From Mytilus edulis (Eukaryota > Mollusca > Bivalvia > Mytilida > Mytilidae), in contig NC_092345.1 in assembly GCF_963676685.1 (NCBI RefSeq), positions 44,537,838 to 44,601,837 on the forward strand: a stretch of DNA of 64,000 nt. The letters are read 5' to 3'. Below, piece by piece: positions 24,335 through 34,713 of this stretch. Under the pieces are notes generated by a model, which was given only the letters and a program-made list of their open reading frames with translations, had not been told where the DNA came from and ran no database searches. Both the position numbers and the translations under genes were made by a program. Position 1 is the first letter of the stretch, and each line of letters starts with the position of its first letter.

Positions 24335-24490
24335 AATGTTTCTGTTATTGATTTCAGTCAGGAATATGACAGTTGTTTTACATTTGTTTGAAATTTTTGA
24401 GCTTTTGATATTACCATTTGATGAGGGACTTTCCGTTCAAAAATTTTCTTGGAGATTTTGTTATTTAACCCTTTTTTTCTACATACTGTA
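24335..24490 (-). repeat. Dispersed repeat family D, diverged copy
   Basis: It reads GACAGTTGTTTTACATTTG, TTACCATTTGATGAGGGACTT and TCCGTTCAAAAATTTTC, the reverse complement of the text at 39,795-39,950 and 28,860-29,070 (ATACTGAACTC, GGAAAGTCCCTAATC, GACAACAACTGTCATATTC). Another minus-strand copy is at about 20,870-20,995. Confidence 0.6.
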
Positions 24491-24811
24491 TAATGTTATG
24501 GTTGATATCAGCACACTTCAAATACATTTACCAGTCTATTGTTTCTTTAGTTATTCTACCAAAATTCGGGAGGTAACAATCAAGAAGAGACAACTTATAC
24601 ATGTAATTGATTATAAAAGTTTTATATCTTAGAATATATAATAACAAAAAGTTTATCTCATTACAATAAGTAAATGCATAAGCAAACAGTAAAATTTATT
24701 TACAAATCATGTTATTTTCTCATTCCTGGATTTTCAAAATATTCTTTATCCGTTTTCAACATTCGATCTTGATCCACAAGCTATTCAATGGATGGAGTGT
24801 CTATAAATTAC

Positions 24812-24867
24812 CTCTCAATTCGTGGGGACATAAGTTTCTCTGCCATATCATAGAGTTCACCTACAGT
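24812..24867 (-). CDS. Candidate internal exon, gene not identified
   Basis: A minus-strand segment bounded by a strong acceptor (CATTTTTCAG) and a donor (GAG AG/GTAATT) encodes TVGELYDMAEKLMSPRIE with 2 bases left over. Codon use and sequence look like protein. It begins in phase 0, the phase in which the coiled-coil gene's exon 6 (39,036) ends, so it could be a later exon of that gene, but the intron would be about 14 kb and would hold a plus-strand gene. I do not recognise the family. Confidence 0.4.
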
Positions 24868-25319
24868 CTGAAAAATGATATATATTGTTTTAGACAAATG
24901 CAGTCTTTGCTGACGATAATACCACCCCAGTAGTTAGCACTTGCTGACATGAATTATCATTGATATAGTCATATTTATAAATTAACTGTTTACAAAACTC
25001 AAGTTTTGAATGTTTGAAATACTAAGGATTTTATACCTCAGGAACATATTTCCTTAGCTGTATTTTGGCAAAACTTTCAGGAATTGTGGTCCTCAATGCT
25101 CTTCAACTTCGTACTTTATTTGGCCTTTTTAACTTTTTTGGATTCGAGCGTCACTGATGAGTCTTTTGTAGACGAAATGCGCGTCTGGAGTAAATACAAA
25201 TATTGATCCTGGTATCTATGGTGAGTTTATTTATATACTTGATTTATATGTACATTAATTTCTATCATACTACGGTTTATCTCATTTATAAGATAAACCA
25301 ATTTAATTAAAGAGAAATG

Positions 25320-25810
25320 ATAACTGCTTCATTCGGATCCGGTTCTCGTTTCCCGCACATCAACGTCACATGAGTGTGTATAGACTCACTCAAGTGGCAA
25401 GATTAAGGGGTTATGATCGTTTCCCGTAATTGTACGTCGGATCATATTAGGTTTTTACTTTCCTGCGGTACCGCAGGAAGTTCTATTGAGACCATCTCAT
25501 GTCTACCCTGAGTGGCCGGTTCTGAATTGGTACCAGTTCGAGCTTGACTGTTTTATGATACATAGTACGGCCTATGTATTCAGTGTGCATATAGAGTTTT
25601 ATGATATAGAAACTGTTAATCTTTACTCCCCTGAAACCAGGGGGTGATGCGAATAAGACCCGACGTATTTGGGGATCATAACCCTCGTTCTCTTGAGGCT
25701 GAACCTTGAGGAACTTGAGCATCCATTGCTACCAATGGTGCACAGATTTGTCAGTTAAATCAATCATGTCGGCATTCTGTAATCATGTCAGACCTCGTCA
25801 TTCTAAGTGA
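25320..25810. other. GC-richer unclassified block with a perfect 20-bp palindrome
   Basis: This block is visibly richer in GC than its surroundings. It contains TTCCTGCGGTACCGCAGGAA, perfectly palindromic, at 25,460-25,479. A 79-codon minus-strand frame (25,722-25,483) runs through it but shows nothing recognisable. It may be a repeat or exon remnant. Confidence 0.4.
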
Positions 25811-28022
25811 ACTGTGGCCGTTAATTCCATGTTTTTGCCTGAAACTTTATTCTTTGATTAAATTGTAAATATACATTTCTGATAAAATGCTAAAAAGCTT
25901 TAGTGTATAATTACGAATGAGTCACGCTCCAACATACAGGAGAACAACTCCTAGTGATTTGCCTTTTTTCTGTTTGCTTGAATGTATGACTTTTATCTGT
26001 TTTCATTTAAAAAAAAAGATATTATATGAAAAACCCCTTGAAACTAATAGTGTGATATTTTAACAAGGAATTTATATAATGAATCCAGCGATTTAAATGT
26101 TTCATATTTTCCATGATAGTATTCTTCCAAGGTTTTAGAAAAAGCCTGTGTTCATCCAAGTATATTGCTATTCCTACTACCAATATTATTATTTCATATT
26201 TTTAAAAGTAACTCACCATAAAAACTTTATCCTCGTTTCAAAATCTAATCGAATGTTCACATAAATTATAACGAACCAGGTATCTTAACTAACGAATTAT
26301 CTTGTTAACCAGAATAACTTTGGTGTATTTTTCTAACTCATTCCCCCCAAAAAAAATCGATTTTCTTATTTAAGATTGAACAAAAGATTTCACTAAAAAG
26401 ATAAAACATGCATCTCTGAACATAGTAAAATTCTTTCTGAGTCCGGCCTAATCTCGTATCAAAATATTAATGAGACTATCTTGAAGTGAAGCTATAATGT
26501 GTAGTAATTGCAGTATCGCTCAAACTGCAAGAAGCAAGAATCCAAAACTAAATATTCAAAATTTTGGAGATAACATTTAATGATAAGAATATTGACATCT
26601 TACATACAAATATTTTAAGATTCATGCCTAAGACTTTGCTTTTCAAATTCGTGGGGACAAAGACGTGACCGTATCAAACCTTCTCTTTTCATTCAGTCTT
26701 TTTAAGGATACACATATTTAGATAAGGTGATTACAAATGAGACAACCATATACACTGGAGACGCGAGGATGAAGGCAACTATACTTCACAGTGTGCCCTT
26801 CAATAACGAGCGAAACTGAAGGGTATAGAAAGCTACCGTTTATCGTATTAGTTACTATAAAAGACATATAAAAGGCTCTGTAATAAAGCTCCTTATTTTC
26901 AAATCCAGAAACTTTTAATAATTACTAGCATTTGACGTGCATTGATTGGTCTAGAACCGATACAAGAGAGGAAATCGGACACAACATGTAATAGAAAAAC
27001 TAAGGATTTTCTTATCCCAGGCATAGATTACCTTAGCCGTATTTGGTACAACTTTTTGGAATTTTGGATCCTCAATGCTCACCAACTTTTTACTTGTTTG
27101 GCTTTATAAATATTTTGATTTGAGCGTCACTGATGAGTCTTATGTAGACGAAACGCGCGTCTGGCGTACTAAATTCTAATCCTGGTACCTTTGATAACTA
27201 TTTAGCGACTAAATTCACCGAAAAGAAAGGAAAAAACCCAGAATAAACATCTGCAATAACATATTATTTGCGTAAACAAATAACTAAATTCATGTGAAAA
27301 TTGTTTTTAAAGGGGCATAACGTTTTTAAATTTTTTATATTTTTAAACGAGGTCAATATGTAATCATTTTATCTAAAATAAACTCGTAAAGTTAACACAT
27401 TTGAAAATGACATTAACATTTCAGCTGGAACATGATAATATTGACAGTTTACTATTCACAGATTTAAGTAAATGGGTTATTAAAGAGCAATTTAACTATC
27501 AATGTAGGCGAGATGCCATATGCTGTATCAAAATATTTCATTTAAACTCTTATATTTGATCATATTTTTCTTATTAAGAACAAACAACACCTTTATGTGT
27601 TATAATACAATCCAATATAAGGTGTAAAATAGAGATGCTTTGAGTGTATTATTGAAACAAAACAACAGCAGACATGTTCGAAAACATGATCAAAATTAAC
27701 CTAATCACTCTCAACAATGCTCAAGTTATATGAAGCTTTTGTCATGTTTGTTTAAAATAACATTATAAAAACGGACAATCGTAGTCAAACCAAAAGTTCT
27801 TTGGGAAGTATTGACTTTAAGCTGCGACTTATAGATAAAAGGACATAAAATAAGATTAGTAAAACATATTTTTGTCTCCAAATCATAATCTGTTTTATTC
27901 ATTGTTAAATCTACTTTGATATCCACAGAGCAGATATATTTATGTGTAAAACATTTTCATTTGCATTCATCTTTTTCTGGCTTTGCACACTCTCGATTGA
28001 AAAAAAAATAAATGGAAATTAA

Positions 28023-28295
28023 GGTGGTACCCAACACTTTCACTAAAATTAATTTGGCTCGTTTAATTTTCATAAAATTTTGACAAAGTATTTACTTTGA
28101 CCCTTTAACAAAAATATAAAAAATTCAAAAAAATTGAACCAAGCGTTTTATCAGAAAAATTACACTGGTTATATAGCAGTTTGACAAACACTAATTTTGA
28201 TCATTGAGAAGCTTAATATTCCCTTAACAACACAACGTCATTAAAACGTTTAGCTGATTTTACAGAGTTATCTCCCTGTAGTGTTAGGTACCACC
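28023..28295. mobile_element. 273-bp TTAA-flanked MITE, copy 1
   Basis: The ends GGTGGTACCCAACAC and GTGTTAGGTACCACC are flanked by TTAA at 28,019-28,022 and 28,296-28,299. The interior has AGAGTTATCTCCCTGTAGTG. It has the same length as, and lies in opposite orientation to, the copy at 58,992-59,264. TTAA duplication is the mark of piggyBac-type transposition. Confidence 0.85.
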
Positions 28296-28308
28296 TTAAC
28301 CGCATGTT

Positions 28309-28581
28309 ATTAGTGCAAAGACTTGCTCATTTAGGACAAATAATAAAATACCTAACTTATTCACCAAAATGATAAGAAAAGATATATATGATCTGACATA
28401 TTAGTGCAAAGACTTGCTCATTTAGGACAAATAATAAAATACCTAACTTATTCATCAAAATGATAAGAAAAGATATATATGATCTGACATATTAGTGCAA
28501 AGACTTGCTCATTTAGGACAAATAATAAAATACCTAACTTATTCACCAAAATGATAAGAAATGATATATATGATCTAACAT
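28309..28581. repeat. 91-bp tandem repeat, three copies
   Basis: Three near-identical units starting ATTAGTGCAAAGACTTGCTC, with only a few substitutions (for example TTCACC versus TTCATC). The array follows the TTAA element within 15 bp. Confidence 0.95.
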
Positions 28582-28859
28582 ACCAATGTAACGTATCAAA
28601 CGTTAATTGAAGCAAGTAATAGTAATAAGATTAATGATAGGTACAATGTAAAACAGTTTTTAAGATATGTCAAAGCTGAATACTTTCTAACAGCCAGCAC
28701 AGGCTAACCTTTTCTACAGGCTAAACATGTTCATTAGATTAACATGTTTTCAATATCTACACTAATATTTAACCTGCAGTATTGTACGAACAACATAGCA
28801 TTCAATATGGCAATATGCAATAAAGTCAAAAAAGTTCAACGGAATGTCTTCTTTCTCTA

Positions 28860-29070
28860 TGCAAAGTAAAATCACAATAATACTGAACTCTGAGGCAAAT
28901 TCAAAGAGGCAATTCACTAATAAATTGACAAAATCAAAAACCCAAACACGTCAAACGAATGGACAACAACTGTCATATTCCCGACTTGGTACAGGCATTT
29001 TATTATGTAAAAAATGGTGGATTAAACCTGGAGTTAAGATAGCTACACCTCTCACTTGTATGACAGTCGT
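28860..29070 (+). repeat. Dispersed repeat family D
   Basis: Contains ATACTGAACTCTGAGGCAAA, AACACGTCAAACGAATGGAC, AACAACTGTCATATTCCCGAC and TTGGTACAGGCATTT; a better preserved 5' half lies at 39,795-39,950. It explains the 76-codon frame at 28,844-29,074. Confidence 0.6.
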
Positions 29071-29410
29071 ATAAAATTCCAACCAAATAGCAACATTATT
29101 AAATAGTTTATTTCAAAACAAACTATTTATTTTGGGGTCTAAATTTGGGCAATACAGAATATTTGAAAGTATTAATATTGACCGTCTACCCTTCAAGCAA
29201 AGTTTCAGCTTTCTGAACTTAAAGACATATTGTTTATTTTTTCGTTAAACATTTGTTTCATTGTAGATACAGAAATATGGATTTAGAATCATACAACATT
29301 TCCTGTATTTCATTTGAAAATTAAATGTTCCTGTGAATTAAGGCAACACTATTTTACCGTCCGATATTAAAATTTCAGAAGATACAAATCGAGGCAACAA
29401 AAACAATATT

Positions 29411-29569
29411 TAAGAATTGAATGCTTCTTTTTGTAAATTTATTGGGGTGTAAAAGCGTTGACCGAAGTACATTTTGTATGAAGCGCTTCCGCGCTTCATT
29501 CTAAAAATGTACGCACGGTCAACGCTTTTACAACCCTATAAAGTTACAAAAAGAAGCATTCAATACTTA
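29411..29569. mobile_element. Foldback element, near-complete hairpin of about 159 bp
   Basis: AAGAATTGAATGCTTCTTTT on the left pairs with AAAAGAAGCATTCAATACTT on the right. Pairing continues through GTAAAAGCGTTGACCG and ACATTTT to a GAAGCGCTTCCGCGCTTC centre. No coding. Confidence 0.85.
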
Positions 29570-30284
29570 TAATTACATTTTTTAGCTATGATCATGAAAA
29601 CACGAATTTTATATATTTTATTATTTAATTCACCTGTGCACTTTATTGTTGGAGCACGTGTTATCATGAGTGAAAAGTTATATTGAGCAATGGAACTGCT
29701 TACGGAATAACACGTGAACTGCTTACGGAATAACACGATAATGAAACATACATCTAATGTAATTATAAGGGAATACATTCAGCTGCTAGTATTTGTTAAG
29801 AATTGTAAGTCTGATACAAATTATAAGTTATTGTAAGTCACATACAAATTATTAATTGTTATTAACCTTCAATTAATGAAATGTTAGACAGATTCAAATT
29901 AATTCTTTTTCATTGCGGATATCTCTCGGTTCAATATTGGGCGATGAAAAACATTTTATTTGTACAGCTATTATGAATATGTGTAGAGGAAGATATACGA
30001 TAGGGGCAGTATTTTGTCTCTGCAATTAAAAAAAAATATAGCAAAATTTGGGAAAATATATTTGTGAATCAAGGATTTGCCCATAACGACGATATTTCAA
30101 AGCATCTCTGAAAATTTTTCTTACAGCAAAATATTTTTTGGAGTCGGGCTTTTGTAATAAGAAGTTTTTAAAAAAAATGAGGCTATTTTGCAGTGCTTGT
30201 GGTTTCGCATTAAATGCAAGTACCTTGGATCAGAAACAAATTTTTGAGATATAATTAAACATACGAAATATTGATTTTCAACAG

Positions 30285-33035
30285 ACAAATGTTTTATGAA
30301 CATATTGCTGTTGTTAAATCAAAGGTTTGTAATTTTTTTTTTATTTTGGAATTCGAGAGAATAATAATCTTCGATCTCCTTTTCAAACTATTCAAAACAT
30401 TCTTAGAAAACATATATGAAAACATATATGATGATTTAGTATGATCTCCAAAGAGATAACATTTACCAGAGGCACCGATGAAAGCAACTATGGTTCAATG
30501 GGCAGCCTTGTACAACATCTATACCACATTGTAAGGTACGAAAGACTCAACAACTCTTTGGTTGTGGTCATTTGAATCCTACGAATAGAAGACCGGATAT
30601 CGCCCGCACTTTGTTATAGTCAATGGGCAATTTAATGACTTAATTCATTGAGCAAAAAAAGAAAAAAAAACTATGAAAAATCTGAAAAGACATACTAGTC
30701 AATACCGTAAAAACAATGAATTGAAATCATGTGAACATTGTTTTTCAAGAGGAATAACGTTTTTACATTTTCAATATTCTTAAACTAGGTCAATATGAAA
30801 TTCCTGCATCTACCAACGAAATCTACATCCAAAAAGATATTCATCAAGTTAACACATTTGAAACTGACATTAACATTTCAGCTGGAACATAATATATTGA
30901 CAGCATACTATTCCTAGATTGTAATGGGTATTTTAAAACAAATTAAGCAATCAATGTGGGCTTCGCATGATGCCATGTTCTATATAAGGACCATTTGATA
31001 TTAAAAGCGCTAATAGCACTTTCATGTGTTATAATAAACTGCAGTGTAAGGTGAAAAGTTCAGATACTTCGAGAGCTTTGCTTTTTGTCCTTTTTTTTAA
31101 GGAACCAGTCATTATTTATCGGGGGGGACTGTATATTTGAAATGAGCAAATATAATTGACCCCCACTTTTAACATGTGTAAACACAAAATCCCCCCCCCC
31201 TTTCTTTCAACTACATAAACACTTTTGACCCCCCTCTTTTCTGATTATAATTGAAAGGTTTCAAATTATTTAACCTTCATAATAATTATTTTTATGTTGC
31301 TAATATTCATATCAACAGGTAAAATAGGTCAAAGGAAATGAAAATCAGGTATTTAATAAACATACACAGAAATGCATTGGGCATGTTGAGGACAACAAAC
31401 AACAAATAGAAGGATACCTTGTTGTAAAAGAGGGACGAAAAATACCAGAGAGACAGTTAAACTCTTAGATGTAACTTTGACAGCATTTATATTAAAATAT
31501 TTTAAAACTAGATAACTATATAATAAAAACGGACAATCTTAGTTAAACACACAGTTCTCTAAAAAATATATTGTCATTCAGCTGGGACAAATAGATAAAG
31601 AAAGATGAGTCAAAGAAAAAATAATGAAAAAGACACGTTATATATTTCATGAATTCGAAGCGCTTTTCCAGTTTTACCTTACCTTCATCGAATACGCTTA
31701 AAGGATTTTTTTTTTACATGACATAGATGTTAAATTTATTTTTCAATGTCTTTGTCTTCCTAAACGTGTTTTTTTATGATTTTTTTTCTTGCCAGCCACT
31801 TTGTTAATTGTAGGTTACATGTAATAATTTTCTCATCTCCACAATCTTATTACAAAGATGTTATCATGGAATCTTAAAGATGGATAATTTTTAATTTTCA
31901 AATAACGTCTCTTATTTTCTGAAAATTTCTATATTGTAAGATGTACGTTTCAAAGGGTGGCGAAATCCACAACTGTGTTTTAAAGAGTTTAAGTAGTTGA
32001 TTATTTCTATAAATAGTTGCTCAATCTTCGAAAAGTCTGTTTACCATTGTCACAAGAATGTAACTGTCTCCTCAATAGTTTTGTTCGTTTATGATAGAAT
32101 TTTGTCGAAACTTCTAGGTTATATTAGACTTTAAGGTTATAATCTTGGACTGTGATGAAGGTTTGTTTTCCACTAGAAATAATACAAACTAAGCAATATT
32201 TGGATAACGTTAGCCTGTGTCCGAACCTCATAGGGGAGCGAGAATCATCAACAACACTACACTATGGAACAATGGTAAGGATTTATATAGCTTTCAAAGT
32301 TGTGGTACTTCCTTATCATAAGAGATCATAACATACTTTTTTAGACATTAAATTTCCCTTAAAAAAACTATTTTATTTTGAATTCGACTCTTCCATTTGT
32401 TTTCACTGGTGATTCATACAAACGAAAGTGAAATTAACCGTATCGCTTTATTATAAAGCCTTAAATTACCAGCTACTACCATATGATATAGGTCAAATAC
32501 CGACTTAATTTTACAAAATGAAAAGAAACAACTAATGTGTGTGACCTGATACACCTATGTATCGTGTTTAAACATTACGTAAATTATCAAATATCAAACA
32601 TATTGTTTAAAGCACTAAACACATTTTTCAAAGCACTAAAACATTTTCAAAAGCACCGAACACATTACATAGAAATTTCATCACTATATCGAGTGTGATA
32701 CGATATTTATCTACTCGAGATAGTTAAATTTTTTAATTTAAAATTAGACGATCGCCGAGCCTTTTAAATAATTTAAATTTAACTGTAGATGGTGGATAAA
32801 TATCGTAATGACACGATTTGGTGGTGGAATCTGTATCTCTTATGATTTTTAAACGATATGGAAACACACTCAATCCTTCGTTCCAAATGATCTGATGAAA
32901 AGATGTTTTCTAAGAATGTTTTAAATAGTTTGAAAAGGAGATCGACGATTATTATTCTCTCGAATTCCAAAATAAAAAAATATTACAAACCTTTGATTTA
33001 ACAACAGCAATATGTTCATAAAACATTTGATCAAT
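30285..33035. repeat. Pair of inverted 130-bp repeats at 30,285-30,415 and 32,905-33,035
   Basis: The plus strand at 30,285 and the minus strand at 33,035 share ATGTTTTATGAACATATTGC through TTTCAAACTATT(C/T)AAAACATTC with only a few differences. The arms are 2.5 kb apart, and the first coding exon of the small plus-strand gene lies between them. Both arms contain a frame MFYEHIAVVKSK ending at AAG/GTTTGT, so the repeat may carry an exon copy. Confidence 0.7.
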
Positions 33036-34427
33036 GCAAATATGTAGATATTGATAGATTGTAGGATCGTGAATATGCATATGGGTACAATATATATTAA
33101 TACCAATCAAAACAATATTCAAAGATCTAATAATCATTCTAAACGGTGCACATATATTTCATCTACAACAACCTTTAAAGTCGCCCCTCTCTATATTGTC
33201 CAAAATAAACTTACAATGCTCGCCACGTCTTACTTCAGATCTATGAGTATACTATAAATGTGTTTTAGAGGAGAAATTTGACAACGCTTAGAAGTGGTTA
33301 ATGTACGTAAATCTGAAGTTCTCTGAAACACTCTGAAGTTAACAAAATGAGATTAAAAGTGGGACACTTTAAATTAATTTCAGACCAAGTTATTTGTTGC
33401 CGAGGAAACATTGGAACAGCGTTTCTCATTTTCTGAGTGTTTAAAACCTTCTACATTGCTCAACGACGCAAACGAACTGTGTGGTCAAAGATAATTCTCA
33501 GGACATATTTATAGTACAAAAACATTGCAACTGTATTCCAGCGCTCAATAGTAAAATATCAAAATATTTCGGCGATATTCTTGTTATTTAAAGTTCATAG
33601 TTAAATTAACAATTTTTTAAAGAGAAAATTAAATTGATGGAAGTTAAGTTCCGTATGTACTCATGTCAGGTTAGGATTTGTTGTCAGATATTCCCCAACG
33701 TACAGGGTAAAATATTTGTCGCATACCACCCACTTTTCTTTTCATAGAAGACTTTAACAGGTAATAAAATGTCATTATCAAATATAAGCAGACTCTAATT
33801 AAGACCCAAACAACGACCATGCTGAATATAAGGTTATTGTTTGAGTCAACTTATCCCCGCCTTTAAAAACAAACCAGATATCCCGAAATGGAGTTCATAA
33901 CCTATCAATATTTTATATAATATGATATTTGTTCCTTAACTTATGCTCTTCTGACTTATAGTATTACATGTAGTTATATATTGTAGATAATTTTAATATC
34001 AACTTTCTGACAGTTTTTATTAGGGTAGTGGTTGTGAAGTGAATGTTGTTGTTTTTTTAAATACGTCATTTTGGTCATTTGAACGTGTTAATGTAATGAC
34101 AAATTTGCGTAAGCGTGTTTAAATGTTTTTGGTATGATCTAAACAAAATTGGGTTTTTTAACAATAAGCGCGCTTTGGTACAATGAGACATTGTGTTTGT
34201 TATTCCTGAATCGTGGAAGATGACAGTTGAAAAGTTAAAGTCCTCTGAATCGTGGAAGATGACAGATGAAAAGTTAAGTCCTCACGTTTGTCAAGGACTC
34301 TAGTTTGAACTGATTCTCCGTTTTGAGGAAAATCTAGTAAATATGCCGACGATTGTGGAAACGTATCGATTGAAGTTTTGAAAGAAGCATTTGATTATCA
34401 AGCCGGGAAATATCCAGAGATGACTGA
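32155..34427 (+). CDS. Small unrecognised gene, at least three phase-consistent exons
   Basis: Exon 1, 32,155-32,274: 40 codons from ATG, in-frame TAA 15 nt upstream, donor ATG/GTAAGG. Exon 2, 33,384-33,483: acceptor AATTTCAG, 33 codons plus 1 base, donor G/GTCAAA. Exon 3, 34,328-34,427: acceptor CCGTTTTGAG, donor GA/GTATGC; if read through, it ends at a TGA at 34,480-34,482 instead. Joined phases agree. The peptide starts MKVCFPLEIIQTKQYLDNVS. Exon 2 reads LFVAEETLEQRFSFSECLKP and exon 3 KYADDCGNVSIEVLKEAFDY. It looks helical and soluble, with no signal peptide or named motif. Composition is far from that of the AT-rich introns. Function unknown; later exons may be missing. Confidence 0.5.
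34208..34284. repeat. 38-bp tandem repeat, two copies
   Basis: TGAATCGTGGAAGATGACAG followed by (T/A)TGAAAAGTTAAGTCCTC occurs twice in a row, in the intron before exon 3 of the small plus-strand gene. Confidence 0.85.
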
Positions 34428-34713
34428 GTATGCATATATATATGAGTATTTGACGGCTAAATCACACAAAATAAATTCTTGAATGCATTTTGTATCTATG
34501 ATTTTTATACGTGAAGGGAAAAACATGGTTTAAGGACGATTTCGCTAATTTGTTTCATTAAAAAATCGTGAAAATTGTGATATTTTTGAAACTATTCAAA
34601 ATTTAACTTTATAACTGTAATAACACGCTATTTTGATTTACCACGCTGATTTTCGGTTAATGGTATTCTAATGTCATGGATAAGCGTGTTAAATGTGTGG
34701 GATATTTGTCTTA

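Larger units (their letters stand above)
27240..31100. repeat. Diverged direct duplicates at 27.24-27.65 and 30.68-31.08 kb
   Basis: Both hold, in the same order, TTCATGTGAAAATTG-like text, TAACGTTTTTA, AGTTAACACATTTGAAA, GACATTAACATTTCAGCTGG, CTATTC, CAATGTRGGC, ATGCCAT and CTTTATGTGTTATAAT(A). The span given runs from the start of the first to the end of the second. Identity is clearly lower than in the 34.7 kb duplication, so the event is older. Confidence 0.6.

Noticed and set aside
33200-33240. Minus-strand mini-exon reading YTHRSEVRRGEH between a TTTATAG acceptor and a GTAAGT donor
   Set aside because: Only 37 bp, with no phase-compatible neighbour found; it lies opposite the plus-strand gene's intron.
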